From: Hydrogenophaga borbori
GTDB taxonomy: Bacteria > Pseudomonadota > Gammaproteobacteria > Burkholderiales > Burkholderiaceae_C
Assembly: GCF_003417535.1 (NCBI RefSeq)
Contig: NZ_QVLS01000005.1
Location: forward strand, 255,501-319,500
DNA: 64,000 nucleotides
Direction of reading: 5' to 3'
The notes under the pieces were generated by a model, which saw only the letters and a program-made list of their open reading frames with translations, was not told the DNA's origin and did no database searches. The position numbers were made by a program, and so were the translations under genes. Below, in pieces: positions 32,886-41,609 of the stretch; position 1 is the first letter of the stretch, and every line of letters starts with the position of its first letter.

Positions 32886-33670
32886 GGCACGGCCGCGCCG
32901 AGGCGGCGGTTCAGCGCGCGCTGCAGGCGCAGCATGCCGGTGTTGATCAGCACGCCGATGGCGCCGATCCACATCAGCCAGCCGATCATCATGGCCGGCT
33001 CCAGGCTTTGCTGGGCCAGCAGCATGGCGAAGCCCATGCCCTGGGGATTGCCGGCGATCTCAATGGTGAGGGCAATGACCAGGGCGAAGCCCGTGCCCAT
33101 GCGCACGGCCGTGAGCAGGCGCGGCGCGATGGCCGGCAGCACGATGAGGCGCAGGCGCCGCGCCGTGGACAGGCCCAGCAGCGGGCCCAGCTCAAGCAGC
33201 TGGGGATCGACCTGCCGCACCGCGCTCTGCACCAGCAAGACCTGGGGCCAGAACGTGCTGAAGGCCACCAGGCTCACTTCCAGGTTGGTGCCGAAGCCGA
33301 ACAGCAGCAGCATCAGTGGCAGCAGCGCCACCGACGGCAGCGGCCGCAGCAGTTCGATGCTCAGAAAGCCGGCGCGCGAGGCGCGCGGCGACAGGCCCAG
33401 CCCGATGCCGACCAGCGTGCCCAGGCCGGCGCCGATCAGCAGGCCCAGCGCGGCGGCGCCGAGCGTGAAACCGGTGGCGGGCCACAGCGAGCCGTCCAGG
33501 GCCGCGCGCAGCAGCGCGCGCAGCGCGGCGCTGGGCGGCGCCAGCTGTTCGCTGCCCAGGGCGGCCGCGCGCCGGGCGAGTGCTTCGAACAGGCCCAGCA
33601 GCAGCAGGGGAAGGGCCATGGCGCGCACAGCGCGCCATGGCCCGGGTGCGCGGCCACGCGCTTCAGTCAT
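32882..33670 (-). CDS. ABC transporter permease (NitT/TauT type, first)
   Basis: A 262-residue permease of the TauC/SsuC class with about six helices and an EAA-like motif (LGPLLGLSTARRLRLIVLPAIAPRLLTAVR). Its start overlaps the ATP-binding gene stop by 8 nt. A perfect 14-bp inverted repeat (33613-33643) lies within codons 10-20, just inside the 5' end of the gene; it is listed separately. Paired with the second permease to form the membrane part of the importer. Confidence 0.88.
   Translation of the reverse strand: MTEARGRAPGPWRAVRAMALPLLLLGLFEALARRAAALGSEQLAPPSAALRALLRAALDGSLWPATGFTLGAAALGLLIGAGLGTLVGIGLGLSPRASRAGFLSIELLRPLPSVALLPLMLLLFGFGTNLEVSLVAFSTFWPQVLLVQSAVRQVDPQLLELGPLLGLSTARRLRLIVLPAIAPRLLTAVRMGTGFALVIALTIEIAGNPQGMGFAMLLAQQSLEPAMMIGWLMWIGAIGVLINTGMLRLQRALNRRLGAAVP
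33613..33643. repeat. Perfect 14-bp inverted repeat at start of permease gene
   Basis: GGGCCATGGCGCGC and its exact complement are separated by ACA. In the leftward mRNA it makes a very stable 14-bp hairpin 10-20 codons into the first permease. Such a structure could slow ribosomes or protect the upstream ATPase mRNA from decay. Confidence 0.7.
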
Positions 33671-34454
33671 GGCCCCGTTCGACGTGGTCGAACAACTCGC
33701 GGCGCAGGCGCAGAAAGTCGGGGCCTTCGCGGGTGCTGAGCTGGTGGCGCGGGCGCGCGATGGGCACCTCGATCGCGTGCGCCAGGCTGGGCCGCCCGGG
33801 CCCGGGGTGGGCGCGCATGGCGATCACGCGGTCGCCGAGGTAGATGGCCTCTTCGAGGTCGTGCGTGACGAACAGGACGGTGAGGCCGTGCTCGCGCGCC
33901 AGGCGGGCCAGTTCGTCCTGCAGGCCCTGGCGCGTGAGCGCATCCAGTGCGCCGAAGGGCTCGTCCAGCAGCATGAGCCGGGGCCGCTGCGCCAGGCAGC
34001 GCGCGATCTGCGCGCGCTGCTGCATGCCGCCCGACAGCTGCACCGGGAAGCGCTGGCCGTGGTCTTGCAGGCCCACCTTGCGCAGGGCGTCGGCGATGCG
34101 GGCGGGCCATTCGCCGCGCGGCACGCCGGCGGCCTCCAGCGCCAGGCCCACATTGCCTTCCACCGTGCGCCAGGGCAGCAGGGCGCGGCCGTAGTCCTGG
34201 AACACCAGGGCCATTTCGCGCCAGGGGGCGGTGATCGGACGGCCCTCGCAGCGCACCTCGCCTTCGGCCGGGCGCAGCAGGCCGCTGGCCGCGCGCAGCA
34301 GCGTGGTCTTGCCGCAGCCACTGGGGCCCACGATGCAGACGAACTCGCCGCGCGCGATGTCCAGCCGTTGAATGGAGACGATGTCCTGTCCGCCAAGGCG
34401 GATGGCCACCCGGTCGAAGCGGAGGAAAGTGTCGGACGGGGCAGCGGGGTTCAC
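33663..34454 (-). CDS. ABC transporter ATP-binding protein (NitT/TauT type)
   Basis: A 263-residue ATPase: Walker A GPSGCGKTT, Q-loop FQDYG, signature LSGGMQQRAQIARCL, Walker B LMLLDEPFGALD and H-loop VTHD. Class resembles TauB/SsuB/NrtD. The GTG start overlaps the stop of the binding-protein gene (GTGA), which is the coupling expected within the operon. It powers uptake by the two permeases encoded downstream. Confidence 0.92.
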   Translation of the reverse strand: MNPAAPSDTFLRFDRVAIRLGGQDIVSIQRLDIARGEFVCIVGPSGCGKTTLLRAASGLLRPAEGEVRCEGRPITAPWREMALVFQDYGRALLPWRTVEGNVGLALEAAGVPRGEWPARIADALRKVGLQDHGQRFPVQLSGGMQQRAQIARCLAQRPRLMLLDEPFGALDALTRQGLQDELARLAREHGLTVLFVTHDLEEAIYLGDRVIAMRAHPGPGRPSLAHAIEVPIARPRHQLSTREGPDFLRLRRELFDHVERGHD

Positions 34455-35389
34455 TTGGCGATCAGGCGCTGAACGTCCGGGTTGGTCTTCAGCATGTCCT
34501 GGTCCTTCATCAGCTCGACCCAGTAGGCGAGCTGGTCCGGGGTCAGCGTGGCCTTGGGCCGGGTGATCGGCACCTTGGCCAGCACCTCGGCGGGCAGCTT
34601 GAGAAACTGCTTCAGGGCCGCCCGCACGCGCGGTTCGTTGGCCGGCTGCCGCACGAACCGGGCGCCCTCCTGCACCGCTTCGCGGAAAGCGCGCACGGCC
34701 TCGGGGTGGCCTTGCACCCAGTCGCGCCGCGCCACGTGCAGCACGGTGGGCCGGTTCTCGGGCAGGAAGGTGGTGTAGTAGGAGACGACCTTGGCGAGCC
34801 CGCTGTCGACGAGGCGGGTCAGGAAGGGTTCGGCCGTCACCGTCGCGTCGAGGGAGCCGCCGCGCAGCAGATCGGCCTGCAGGATGAAGGGCACCTCGAT
34901 GAACTGAACCCGCCGGTGGTCCACCCCCTGCTGCTTGAGCCAGGCGCGAAAGGTGATGTGCAGGAAGGCGTTGAGGCCCGGGACGCCGATCCTGCGGCCC
35001 ACGCAGTCCGCGGCGGTGACGATGCCCGCGCCCGGGCGGGCGACCAGGCCGGTGTTGACGATGTCCTTGGCGGTGACGCCGCCGCCCGCGACCGCCACCA
35101 GGTCCAGGCCGCCTTCCACGGCCTGCAGGAAGCCGGAGGGGGTGGGGCCGCCGATCTGCAGCGCGTCCGCCTGCAGCGCCGCCGGAATCGTGGAGTTGAC
35201 GGGAATGAAGCGGAGCTCGATGTCGAGCTTGCGCTGGCGGAAGAAGCCCTCGGTGGCGGCGACGAAGACCGAGGCGAAATCCGTGACGGCGCTGTAGCCG
35301 AACTGAATGGGCGAGGCCGCCTGGGCCAGACGGGGAAGGCCCAGGCTGGCCGCAGCGGCCAGCAGCAGGGGGCGTCTTGAGAGTGGCAT
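34451..35389 (-). CDS. ABC transporter substrate-binding protein (NitT/TauT family)
   Basis: A 312-residue periplasmic protein with a signal peptide (MPLSRRPLLLAAAASLGLPRLAQA, with an A-Q-A cleavage box). The double-Arg start could be Tat-compatible. The mature fold is the SsuA/THI5-like type (FGYSAVTDFASVFVAATEGFFRQRKLDIELRF). The ATG is chosen for AGGAG 8 nt ahead over a longer frame. First gene of the four-gene importer unit; its 231-bp upstream region separates it from the divergent SRPBCC gene. Confidence 0.9.
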   Translation of the reverse strand: MPLSRRPLLLAAAASLGLPRLAQAASPIQFGYSAVTDFASVFVAATEGFFRQRKLDIELRFIPVNSTIPAALQADALQIGGPTPSGFLQAVEGGLDLVAVAGGGVTAKDIVNTGLVARPGAGIVTAADCVGRRIGVPGLNAFLHITFRAWLKQQGVDHRRVQFIEVPFILQADLLRGGSLDATVTAEPFLTRLVDSGLAKVVSYYTTFLPENRPTVLHVARRDWVQGHPEAVRAFREAVQEGARFVRQPANEPRVRAALKQFLKLPAEVLAKVPITRPKATLTPDQLAYWVELMKDQDMLKTNPDVQRLIAK

Positions 35390-35620
35390 GCGATGGCTCC
35401 TGCAGACGTTGACGGCATCCGCCACCCATGGGTGGGTGCCGGGGGGCGCTCCCTGTCTTGTCGGGCCTGGGATCGCGGTGCTGATCGCTGTTGATCCGAT
35501 CAGCGGTTGTCGATGTCCGGGCCTCTCCTTCGTCGAGACAATGCCAGGACCATGGGTCTTGGGTGGTGTGTCGGCCGAGTGGCCGTCATGATTTGGTTGC
35601 TTGTCTTAAAGGAGTCTTAC

Positions 35621-36070
35621 ATGCCCACCGGAACCGTCCGCCTCCACCGCGTCCTCAAGGCCCCGCCGCAACGGGTCTTCCGTGCCTTCACCGAACCCGC
35701 CGCCATGTGCCGCTGGCTGCCGCCCTACGGTTTCACCGCTGCGGTGCAGCAAATGGACGCTCGACTGGGCGGCAAGCACCGCATGTCCTTCACCAATTTC
35801 GGCACCGGCCAATCGCACAGCTTCGGTGGCGAGTACCTGGAGTTCGTGCCGGGCGAGCGCCTGCGCTACACCGACAGCTTCGACGACCCGAACCTGCCCG
35901 GCACCATGACGGTGAGCGTCACCCTCAAGGCCGTGGTCTGCGGCACCGAGCTCCAGGTGGTGCAGGAGGGCATTCCCGAGGCGATTCCCGCCGAGATGTG
36001 CTACCTGGGCTGGCAGGAGTCGCTGGAACAGCTGGCCAAACTGGTGGAGCCCGAGATCCCCAGTGAGTGA
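35621..36070 (+). CDS. SRPBCC (AHSA1/START-like) family protein
   Basis: A 149-residue hydrophobic-pocket protein of the activator-of-Hsp90-ATPase C-terminal/START-like type: HRVLKAPPQRVFRAFTEPAAMCRWLPP at the N-terminus and the YLGWQESLEQLAKLVEPE helix at the end. AAAGGAG precedes the ATG. It probably binds a hydrophobic ligand, but no direct link to its neighbours is seen. It converges on the flavoprotein gene with only 3 bp between stops. Confidence 0.85.
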   Translation: MPTGTVRLHRVLKAPPQRVFRAFTEPAAMCRWLPPYGFTAAVQQMDARLGGKHRMSFTNFGTGQSHSFGGEYLEFVPGERLRYTDSFDDPNLPGTMTVSVTLKAVVCGTELQVVQEGIPEAIPAEMCYLGWQESLEQLAKLVEPEIPSE

Positions 36071-36073
36071 GGG

Positions 36074-36973
36074 TCAGCCCGAAGGGAACAGCAGCGAGCG
36101 GTGCGCCGCCGCGCCGGCCAGGGCACCGTCGCCCACGGCCAGGGCCACGTTGCCGGCCGCGCGCGCCAGGTCGCCGCAAGCGAACACGCCGGGCACGGTG
36201 GTGGCCTTCATGGCGTCGGTGCGCACGAACTCGCCCATGGGGCCCTGGTCGATGGCGCAACCCAGTTGCTCCGCGAGCGGCGTGGCCGAGCGCGTCCAGC
36301 TCAGCGTGAACAGGCCGTCCATGGGCAGGCGACGGCCGTCCTCCAGCTCCACCGTGGCGTGCTCTACCACGCGGCGCACGCGCGCGCGCTCGATGGCCAC
36401 GCCGCGCGCGTCCAGTTCGCGCAACTGCTGCTCGCTGGGCGAGAAGGCTTCATCAAGGAACAGCGTCACCTGGCCCCAGTCGGGCAGCATCAGCGCGTGG
36501 TGCATGGACAGCTCACTGCGCGCGAGCACGCCAATGCGGCCCTGTTGCAACTCGTAGCCATGGCAGTACGGGCAGTGGAAGACCGCACGGCCCCAGCGCT
36601 CGGCCAGACCCTCGATCGGTGGCAACTGGTCCACCACACCGGTGGCCAGCACCAGGCGCGTGGCGCTGAATGCATCGCCTTGGTGGGTACGAAGCTCGAA
36701 GCCGCCTTCGGTGCGCGTGGCCTCGGTCACGCTGGCGTCCAGCCAGCGCACGGTGGGGTAGGCACGCAGCTGCGCCTGGGCGTCGGCCGCGATGTGCTGT
36801 GGCGGCCGTCCGTCCTGGCCGAGAAAGCCGTGTGAAGACGCGGCGAAGCGGTTGCGGCGCTGGCCGGCGTCGATCACCAGCAGGCGGCGACGCGCGCGGG
36901 CCAGTTGCAGACCGGCGGATAGGCCGGCGTAGCTGCCGCCCACGATGGCGGCGTCGAAAGGCTCAATGTTCAT
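36074..36973 (-). CDS. Thioredoxin-reductase-like FAD/NAD(P) oxidoreductase
   Basis: A 299-residue flavoprotein. The FAD-binding motif is VGGSYAGLSAGLQLARARRRLLVID, the redox-active pair is C-P-Y-C (VFHCPYCHGYE), and the final FAD motif is VFACGDLARAAGNVALAVGDG. The NAD(P) domain lacks a clear GxGxxA, so the electron donor is uncertain. It overlaps the Rrf2-family regulator by 11 nt and is therefore co-transcribed and probably regulated by it. It may reduce a thioredoxin-like partner or act as a disulfide reductase in redox stress. Confidence 0.9.
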   Translation of the reverse strand: MNIEPFDAAIVGGSYAGLSAGLQLARARRRLLVIDAGQRRNRFAASSHGFLGQDGRPPQHIAADAQAQLRAYPTVRWLDASVTEATRTEGGFELRTHQGDAFSATRLVLATGVVDQLPPIEGLAERWGRAVFHCPYCHGYELQQGRIGVLARSELSMHHALMLPDWGQVTLFLDEAFSPSEQQLRELDARGVAIERARVRRVVEHATVELEDGRRLPMDGLFTLSWTRSATPLAEQLGCAIDQGPMGEFVRTDAMKATTVPGVFACGDLARAAGNVALAVGDGALAGAAAHRSLLFPSG

Positions 36974-37415
36974 GGCTGTGCTCCCGGTGCGGATGGGCGC
37001 GCAGGCGCCGGTCGAAATCGGCCGACAGATCGGCCAGAGTGATGGCGGCCAGGCGCTGGTCGATCAGCGCGCGCGCGGCGGCGAGGGTGTCGTCGAGCGC
37101 GGCGTTCACCGCCTGTTCGACCAGGCAGGCGGGCTGCTCGTTGCGGTGGCCCATGGCGAACACCGTGGGCGCGCCCACGGCCTCGTAGACGTCGCGCAGC
37201 GTGACGCGGCGCAGGTCGACACCGATGGTCCACCCGCCGCCATGACCCTTGCCAGCCACCACGAAGCCCGCGTCGCGCAGGCCGGCGAGGATCTTGCGCA
37301 CCACCACGGGGTTGGTGCCCAGCATGCGCGCGAGCTGTTCGGAGGTCATGGGCGCGCCGGCTTGCGCCATGTGCAGCAGCACATGCAGAACGGAGGATAG
37401 CTTGCTGTCTTTCAT
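36963..37415 (-). CDS. Rrf2-family redox-type transcriptional regulator
   Basis: A 150-residue Rrf2 regulator. The HTH spans about 8-50 (SEQLARMLGTNPVVVRKILAGLRDAGFV). It has only one cysteine (C97, in NEQPACLVE), lacking the three clustered Cys of IscR/NsrR, so an iron-sulfur cluster is unlikely and a thiol switch is more probable. The C-terminus is His-rich (HPHREHSHEH), a possible metal-binding tail. Its promoter carries a perfect inverted repeat over the start codon, so it probably represses itself and the linked flavoprotein gene. Confidence 0.88.
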   Translation of the reverse strand: MKDSKLSSVLHVLLHMAQAGAPMTSEQLARMLGTNPVVVRKILAGLRDAGFVVAGKGHGGGWTIGVDLRRVTLRDVYEAVGAPTVFAMGHRNEQPACLVEQAVNAALDDTLAAARALIDQRLAAITLADLSADFDRRLRAHPHREHSHEH

Positions 37416-37437
37416 GTATTTTTAAATGATACATGAA
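37411..37437. promoter_or_regulatory. Rrf2 operator (perfect 9-bp inverted repeat)
   Basis: TTCATGTAT and ATACATGAA separated by 9 nt (TTTTAAATG), 27 bp in all. The left arm covers the start codon of the Rrf2 gene, so binding would block both initiation and polymerase. Symmetry and spacing resemble NsrR/IscR-type operators. Confidence 0.75.
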
Positions 37438-37482
37438 ATGAAGCCCCGCCACGAGCAGGGCGTCAACGATCGGCGAATCGCC

Positions 37483-38121
37483 TCAGCCTTCGCGCGGCTC
37501 GATACAGGATTCGAACAGCCGCAGCGCGGCTTCCAGCACGTCGTGGCCGCCGGCCACCTGGGCGAAAGGCGCCAGGCGCTCGTTGAACTCGGCCCGCATG
37601 CGCGCCATCACCGTGTCCACGATGCGCTTGCCTTGCGGGGTCAGGCGCACCAGATAGCCGCGCCGGTCGCGCGGGTCGGGCAGGCGTTCGGCCAGGTCCT
37701 GCTTGGCGAGTTGGTCGATGCGATAGGTGGCGGTGCCCGAGGTCACGCTGTGCATCTTCAGGATGTCGGTGGGCCGCATGGCGTAGGGCTCGCCCAGGCG
37801 GCGAAGGGCCATGAGCAGCAGGAAGTCGGTGTGCTTCACGCCTTCGGCCTCGCAGTGCGCCATGGTGAGCTCGTCCAGCAGCATGCCGATGCGCCGGATA
37901 CGGATGCCCATCAGAACGCCCTCGGATCCTTCGTCGCCCAGTTCGCGCCGCCACTGGTGCACGAGCACATCGGCGTTGCCCCACACAGTGTTCAGGTCCG
38001 GCACCCGAGGGGGAGCGGGCAGGGCCTGGGCGTAGTCGGCCAGCAGCGCCTGGGCGGAAGCGTCGGCTCGCGCGCGGATGCTCTTGCCGCGTGTCCTGGT
38101 TTTTGGCGGGTTCTTGCTCAT
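37483..38121 (-). CDS. MarR-family transcriptional regulator
   Basis: A 212-residue MarR-type regulator, longer than usual because of a 60-residue N-terminal extension. The winged-HTH part is HTDFLLLMALRRLGEPYAMRPTDILKMHSVTSGTATYRIDQLAKQDLAERLPDPRDRRGYLVRLTPQGK, with the D-R-R-G wing. It is divergent from the Rieske-oxygenase unit across a 130-bp gap with an inverted repeat, so it probably responds to the aromatic substrate and controls the operon. Confidence 0.88.
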   Translation of the reverse strand: MSKNPPKTRTRGKSIRARADASAQALLADYAQALPAPPRVPDLNTVWGNADVLVHQWRRELGDEGSEGVLMGIRIRRIGMLLDELTMAHCEAEGVKHTDFLLLMALRRLGEPYAMRPTDILKMHSVTSGTATYRIDQLAKQDLAERLPDPRDRRGYLVRLTPQGKRIVDTVMARMRAEFNERLAPFAQVAGGHDVLEAALRLFESCIEPREG

Positions 38122-38172
38122 CGTTGGAAGGCGGTTCAGGTGCTTCTGCGCTCAAGTATCGGGGTTTTCACT

Positions 38173-38191
38173 TATCTTAAAATTCAAGATA
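38173..38191. promoter_or_regulatory. Putative MarR operator between MarR and Rieske genes
   Basis: Inverted repeat TATCTT-N7-AAGATA in an AT-rich stretch, with a -10-like TAATAT just to the right (38194-38199). A related half-site (AAGTATC) lies about 20 bp left. Placement next to a promoter fits repression of the oxygenase unit. Confidence 0.55.
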
Positions 38192-38251
38192 CTTAATATT
38201 ATTTCAATCTCTTCCCGGCTTTCCTCCCACCGACACGCACAGGACCGTCCC

Positions 38252-39496
38252 ATGAGCACGAGCATGAGCAAGACCATCCCCATCGCCGACGCCGCCCAAC
38301 TGGCGGGCAGCGCCTACCGGCACACCCCCGCCCACCCCGATCCGCTGCTCAGCGGCGTGGCCAAGGGAACGCCCACTGGCGAGTACCTGCGCCGCTACTG
38401 GCATCCGGTGGCGCTGTCGGCAGACGTCACCGATCGACCGCAGATGGTGCGCATCCTGGGCGAGGACCTCGTGCTGTTTCGCGACAAGTCGGGCCGCGCC
38501 GGCCTGCTGTACCCGCGCTGCATGCACCGCGGCACCTCGCTCTACTACGGCCACGTGGAGGAGGCGGGCATCCGCTGCTGCTACCACGGCTGGCTCTTCG
38601 CCGTGGACGGCACTTGCCTGAACCAGCCCTGCGAACCCGAAGGCGGCCTGCGCCGCGAGGCCGCGCGCCAACCCTGGTACCCGGTGGAAGAGCGCTACGG
38701 TCTGGTGTTCGCTTACATGGGCCCGCCCGAGAAGAAGCCCGTGCTGCCGCGCTACGACATCCTGGAAGACTTGCAGGACGGGGAGTTCGTCGAAGTCATC
38801 GGTGGCGGTTTTGCCGGCTATGCCGACCATGTGGAGGAGCCGCACGTGCCCTACCACTGGCTGCAGAACTGGGAAAACATCATGGACCCGTACCACGTGT
38901 ACGTGCTGCACTCCACCTTCAGCGGCATCCAGTTCGCCGAGAACTTCAAGATCCTGCCGCGCGTGGACTTCGAGGCCGTCGACGGCGGCGTGATTTACCA
39001 CGCCTGGCGCGACCTGGAGGACGGCCGCCAGCTCGAGCGCATCAACTCTGCGCTGTTCCCCAACATCTCGGCCATTCCCATGATCGACCTCTCGCCGGGC
39101 CATGGCCGCTGGATCGGCTGGCACGTGGCGGTGGACGACCAACACTTCCGCGGCTTCTTCGCCGCGCGCACGCGACAGGCGGGCAACTTCGCGCCTTTCA
39201 AGATGCACAACGGCAAGTCCTGGATGGAGCTCAGCGAGCAGGAAAAACAGGACTTCCCCGGCGACTTCGAGGCCCAGTACGGCCAGGGGCGCGTCACGCT
39301 GCACGGCGAAGAGCACCTGGCCACCAGCGACCGCGGCATCGCGTTGCTGCGGCGCCAGATGAAGCAGCAAATCGCCATCGTTCAGCAGGGAGGGGATCCC
39401 GCGGGCGTGCACTTCAACGAAGCCGACGCCCTGGTCCGCATCCGTTCGGGCAACTTCTATTCGACCTCGCGCACGACCGACACCGCCACGGCCTGA
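38252..39496 (+). CDS. Rieske aromatic ring-hydroxylating oxygenase, alpha subunit
   Basis: A 414-residue oxygenase. The Rieske cluster is Cys90-x-His92 and Cys109-x2-His112. The mononuclear iron site is in NWENIMDPYHVYVLH: His215 and His220, with Asp212 as the bridge. It resembles phthalate/vanillate-type monooxygenases or dioxygenases (class IA), which act with a FMN/2Fe-2S reductase. Exactly such a reductase gene ends this same unit, after a Liv-type importer. The reading frame extends upstream, but the first ATG after AGGA is chosen. The aromatic substrate is unknown. Confidence 0.92.
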   Translation: MSTSMSKTIPIADAAQLAGSAYRHTPAHPDPLLSGVAKGTPTGEYLRRYWHPVALSADVTDRPQMVRILGEDLVLFRDKSGRAGLLYPRCMHRGTSLYYGHVEEAGIRCCYHGWLFAVDGTCLNQPCEPEGGLRREAARQPWYPVEERYGLVFAYMGPPEKKPVLPRYDILEDLQDGEFVEVIGGGFAGYADHVEEPHVPYHWLQNWENIMDPYHVYVLHSTFSGIQFAENFKILPRVDFEAVDGGVIYHAWRDLEDGRQLERINSALFPNISAIPMIDLSPGHGRWIGWHVAVDDQHFRGFFAARTRQAGNFAPFKMHNGKSWMELSEQEKQDFPGDFEAQYGQGRVTLHGEEHLATSDRGIALLRRQMKQQIAIVQQGGDPAGVHFNEADALVRIRSGNFYSTSRTTDTATA

Positions 39497-39541
39497 TCAC
39501 ACCGAGCAGCCGTTTCCACCCCACGACCAGGAGACAAACCC

Positions 39542-40717
39542 ATGAAACGCCTCATCCTCGCGGGCGTGCTCGCGCTCGCCTGCGGCGCGTCCGCGCTGGC
39601 CCAGACCGTCAAGGTCGGCATCATCGCGCCGCTGTCCGGCCCGTTCTCGTCAAACGGCAAGATGTGGGAGGCCGCCGTCAAGGCCTACCAGAAGATCCAT
39701 GGCGTCCAGGCCGGTGGCGCCACCGTCGAAGTGGTCTGGCGGGACCTGGCGGACATCAACCCCGCCCAGGCCCGCGCGCTCGCGCAGGAGCTGATCGTGA
39801 AAGAGAAGGTGCAGTACCTCGGCGGCCTGTACTTCACACCCGACGCGCTCGCGGTCGGCGCGATCGCGCAGGAGGCCAAGGTGCCCACAGTGATCTTCAA
39901 TGCCGCGACCTCGTCCATCCTGGACAAGTCCGACCACCTGCTGCGCACCTCGTACACGCTGCCGCAGGTGTCGGTGCCGGCCGCGCGCTACGCGCTGGAT
40001 CAGAAGCTGCGCACCGCCGTCACGCTGGTGAGCGACTACGGGCCGGGGTTGGACTCCGAGAACGCCTTCGTGAAGACCTTCACCGCCGGTGGCGGCCAGG
40101 TGCTGGAGCAGATCCGCGCTCCGCTCAAGACGTCCGACTTCGGCCCCTTCATGCAGAAGATCAAGACGCTCAAGCCAGACGCTGTCTTTGTCTTCGGCCC
40201 CGGCGGACCGCCCACCTACGCCATCATCAAGGCCTACTCGGAGGCCGGCCTCAAGCAGGCGGCCGTGCGATTCATTGGTACCGGCGAGACGAGCGAACTC
40301 GACCTGCCCGCGATTGGCGACGCCGCGCTGGGCCTGGAGACGGCGCTGCACTACTCGCCGGCGCACGACTCGGCGATGAACCGGACCTTCCTCAAGACGG
40401 CGGCGGAACTCTCTCCGCAGGTGGTGCTGAACGCCGCATCCGTGGGCGCCTACGACGGCATGGCCGTCATCTACCGCATGGTGGAGGTCACCAAGGGCCA
40501 GCGCGACCCGGCCAAGGCGCTCGCGGCGGCCAAGGGCTGGCAGTGGGAGAGCCCGCGCGGCCCCGTGAAGATCGATGCGCAATCGCGCGAGCTGGTGCAG
40601 AACGTCTATGTGCGTGTGGTCGACAAGGACGCCGAAGGGCGGCTGCGCAACCGCGAAATCAAAACCTACGAGATGCAGCCCGACCACGGCCGGTCGGCCG
40701 CGCTGCAGGCCAAGTGA
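39542..40717 (+). CDS. Branched-chain amino-acid-type ABC substrate-binding protein
   Basis: A 391-residue periplasmic binding protein of the LivJ/PBP type 1 class. The signal peptide is MKRLILAGVLALACGASALA, with cleavage before QTVKVGI. Core: KVGIIAPLSGPFSSNGKMWEAAV. In this context such proteins often bind aromatic acids, not amino acids. AGGAG precedes the ATG. It begins the import section of the oxygenase unit and is followed by both permeases and both ATPases. Confidence 0.91.
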   Translation: MKRLILAGVLALACGASALAQTVKVGIIAPLSGPFSSNGKMWEAAVKAYQKIHGVQAGGATVEVVWRDLADINPAQARALAQELIVKEKVQYLGGLYFTPDALAVGAIAQEAKVPTVIFNAATSSILDKSDHLLRTSYTLPQVSVPAARYALDQKLRTAVTLVSDYGPGLDSENAFVKTFTAGGGQVLEQIRAPLKTSDFGPFMQKIKTLKPDAVFVFGPGGPPTYAIIKAYSEAGLKQAAVRFIGTGETSELDLPAIGDAALGLETALHYSPAHDSAMNRTFLKTAAELSPQVVLNAASVGAYDGMAVIYRMVEVTKGQRDPAKALAAAKGWQWESPRGPVKIDAQSRELVQNVYVRVVDKDAEGRLRNREIKTYEMQPDHGRSAALQAK

Positions 40718-40739
40718 GCGCGCGGTCGCGGAGTCAACA

Positions 40740-41609
40740 ATGTCCCTCCAACTCGCCGGCAGCATCCTGATCGACGGAGTGGCCTACGCCATGGTCCTGT
40801 TCATGATCACCATCGGCCTGTCGATGACCATGGGTCTGATGCGCGTGATCAACCTGGCGCACGGCGCCTTCGCCATGGCCGGCGGCTTCATGGCCGCCGC
40901 GCTGTCCACCTCGCTGGGCCTGCCGGTGTGGCTGGGCATGGCCTTGGCCATCGCCTTGGTGGCGCTGGCGGCCGTGCCGATCGAGCGCTGGCTGCTGCGC
41001 CGTTTCTACCGCCGCAGCGAACTCGATCAGATGCTGGTGACCATCGGCATCATGTTCATCTGCATGGCGCTTGCCAACATCGCGTTCGGCTCGGCCATCA
41101 CCAGCGTGCCGCTGCCCGAGGCGCTGCAGGGCTCCATCGATATCGGCTACCGCCTGGTGCAGAAGCACCGCCTGTTCGTGGTGGCGCTGGGCGTGGCGGC
41201 TCTGGTGCTCCTGTGGTTCGCGGTCGAGCGATCGGACTTTGGCATCCGCGTGCGCGCGGCGGTCGACAACGCGCCGACCGCGCAGGCCGTTGGCATCGAC
41301 ACCGCGCGACTGTATGCCGTCGCCTTTGCGGCGGGCGCGGCGCTGGCCGCTCTGGGTGGCATCGTCGGTGCCGAACTCTTGCCCATGGATGCCTCTTACG
41401 CGGGCAAGTACCTCGTCACCTTCCTGGCCGTGGTGGCCGTGGGCGGCCAGGGCACGCTGGCGGGCTCCTTTGTCGCGGCCCTGCTGCTCGGTGGGGTGGA
41501 GACCACCATGAAGTACCTGGTGCCCCAGCTCTCGTCCGTGGCCTTCTTCCTCACCATGTTCCTCGTGCTCCTGCTGCGACCGCAGGGTTTGTTCGGACGC
41601 CGCGCATGA
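40740..41609 (+). CDS. Branched-chain-type ABC permease (LivH family)
   Basis: A 289-residue membrane protein with about eight helices. It carries the LivH-type VINLAHGAFAMAGGF motif after the first helix and the EAA-like segment in the second half (RAAVDNAPTAQAVGIDTARLYAVAFAAG). It pairs with the LivM permease in the importer. The stop overlaps the LivM start by 4 nt (ATGA), so both are made together. Confidence 0.9.
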   Translation: MSLQLAGSILIDGVAYAMVLFMITIGLSMTMGLMRVINLAHGAFAMAGGFMAAALSTSLGLPVWLGMALAIALVALAAVPIERWLLRRFYRRSELDQMLVTIGIMFICMALANIAFGSAITSVPLPEALQGSIDIGYRLVQKHRLFVVALGVAALVLLWFAVERSDFGIRVRAAVDNAPTAQAVGIDTARLYAVAFAAGAALAALGGIVGAELLPMDASYAGKYLVTFLAVVAVGGQGTLAGSFVAALLLGGVETTMKYLVPQLSSVAFFLTMFLVLLLRPQGLFGRRA

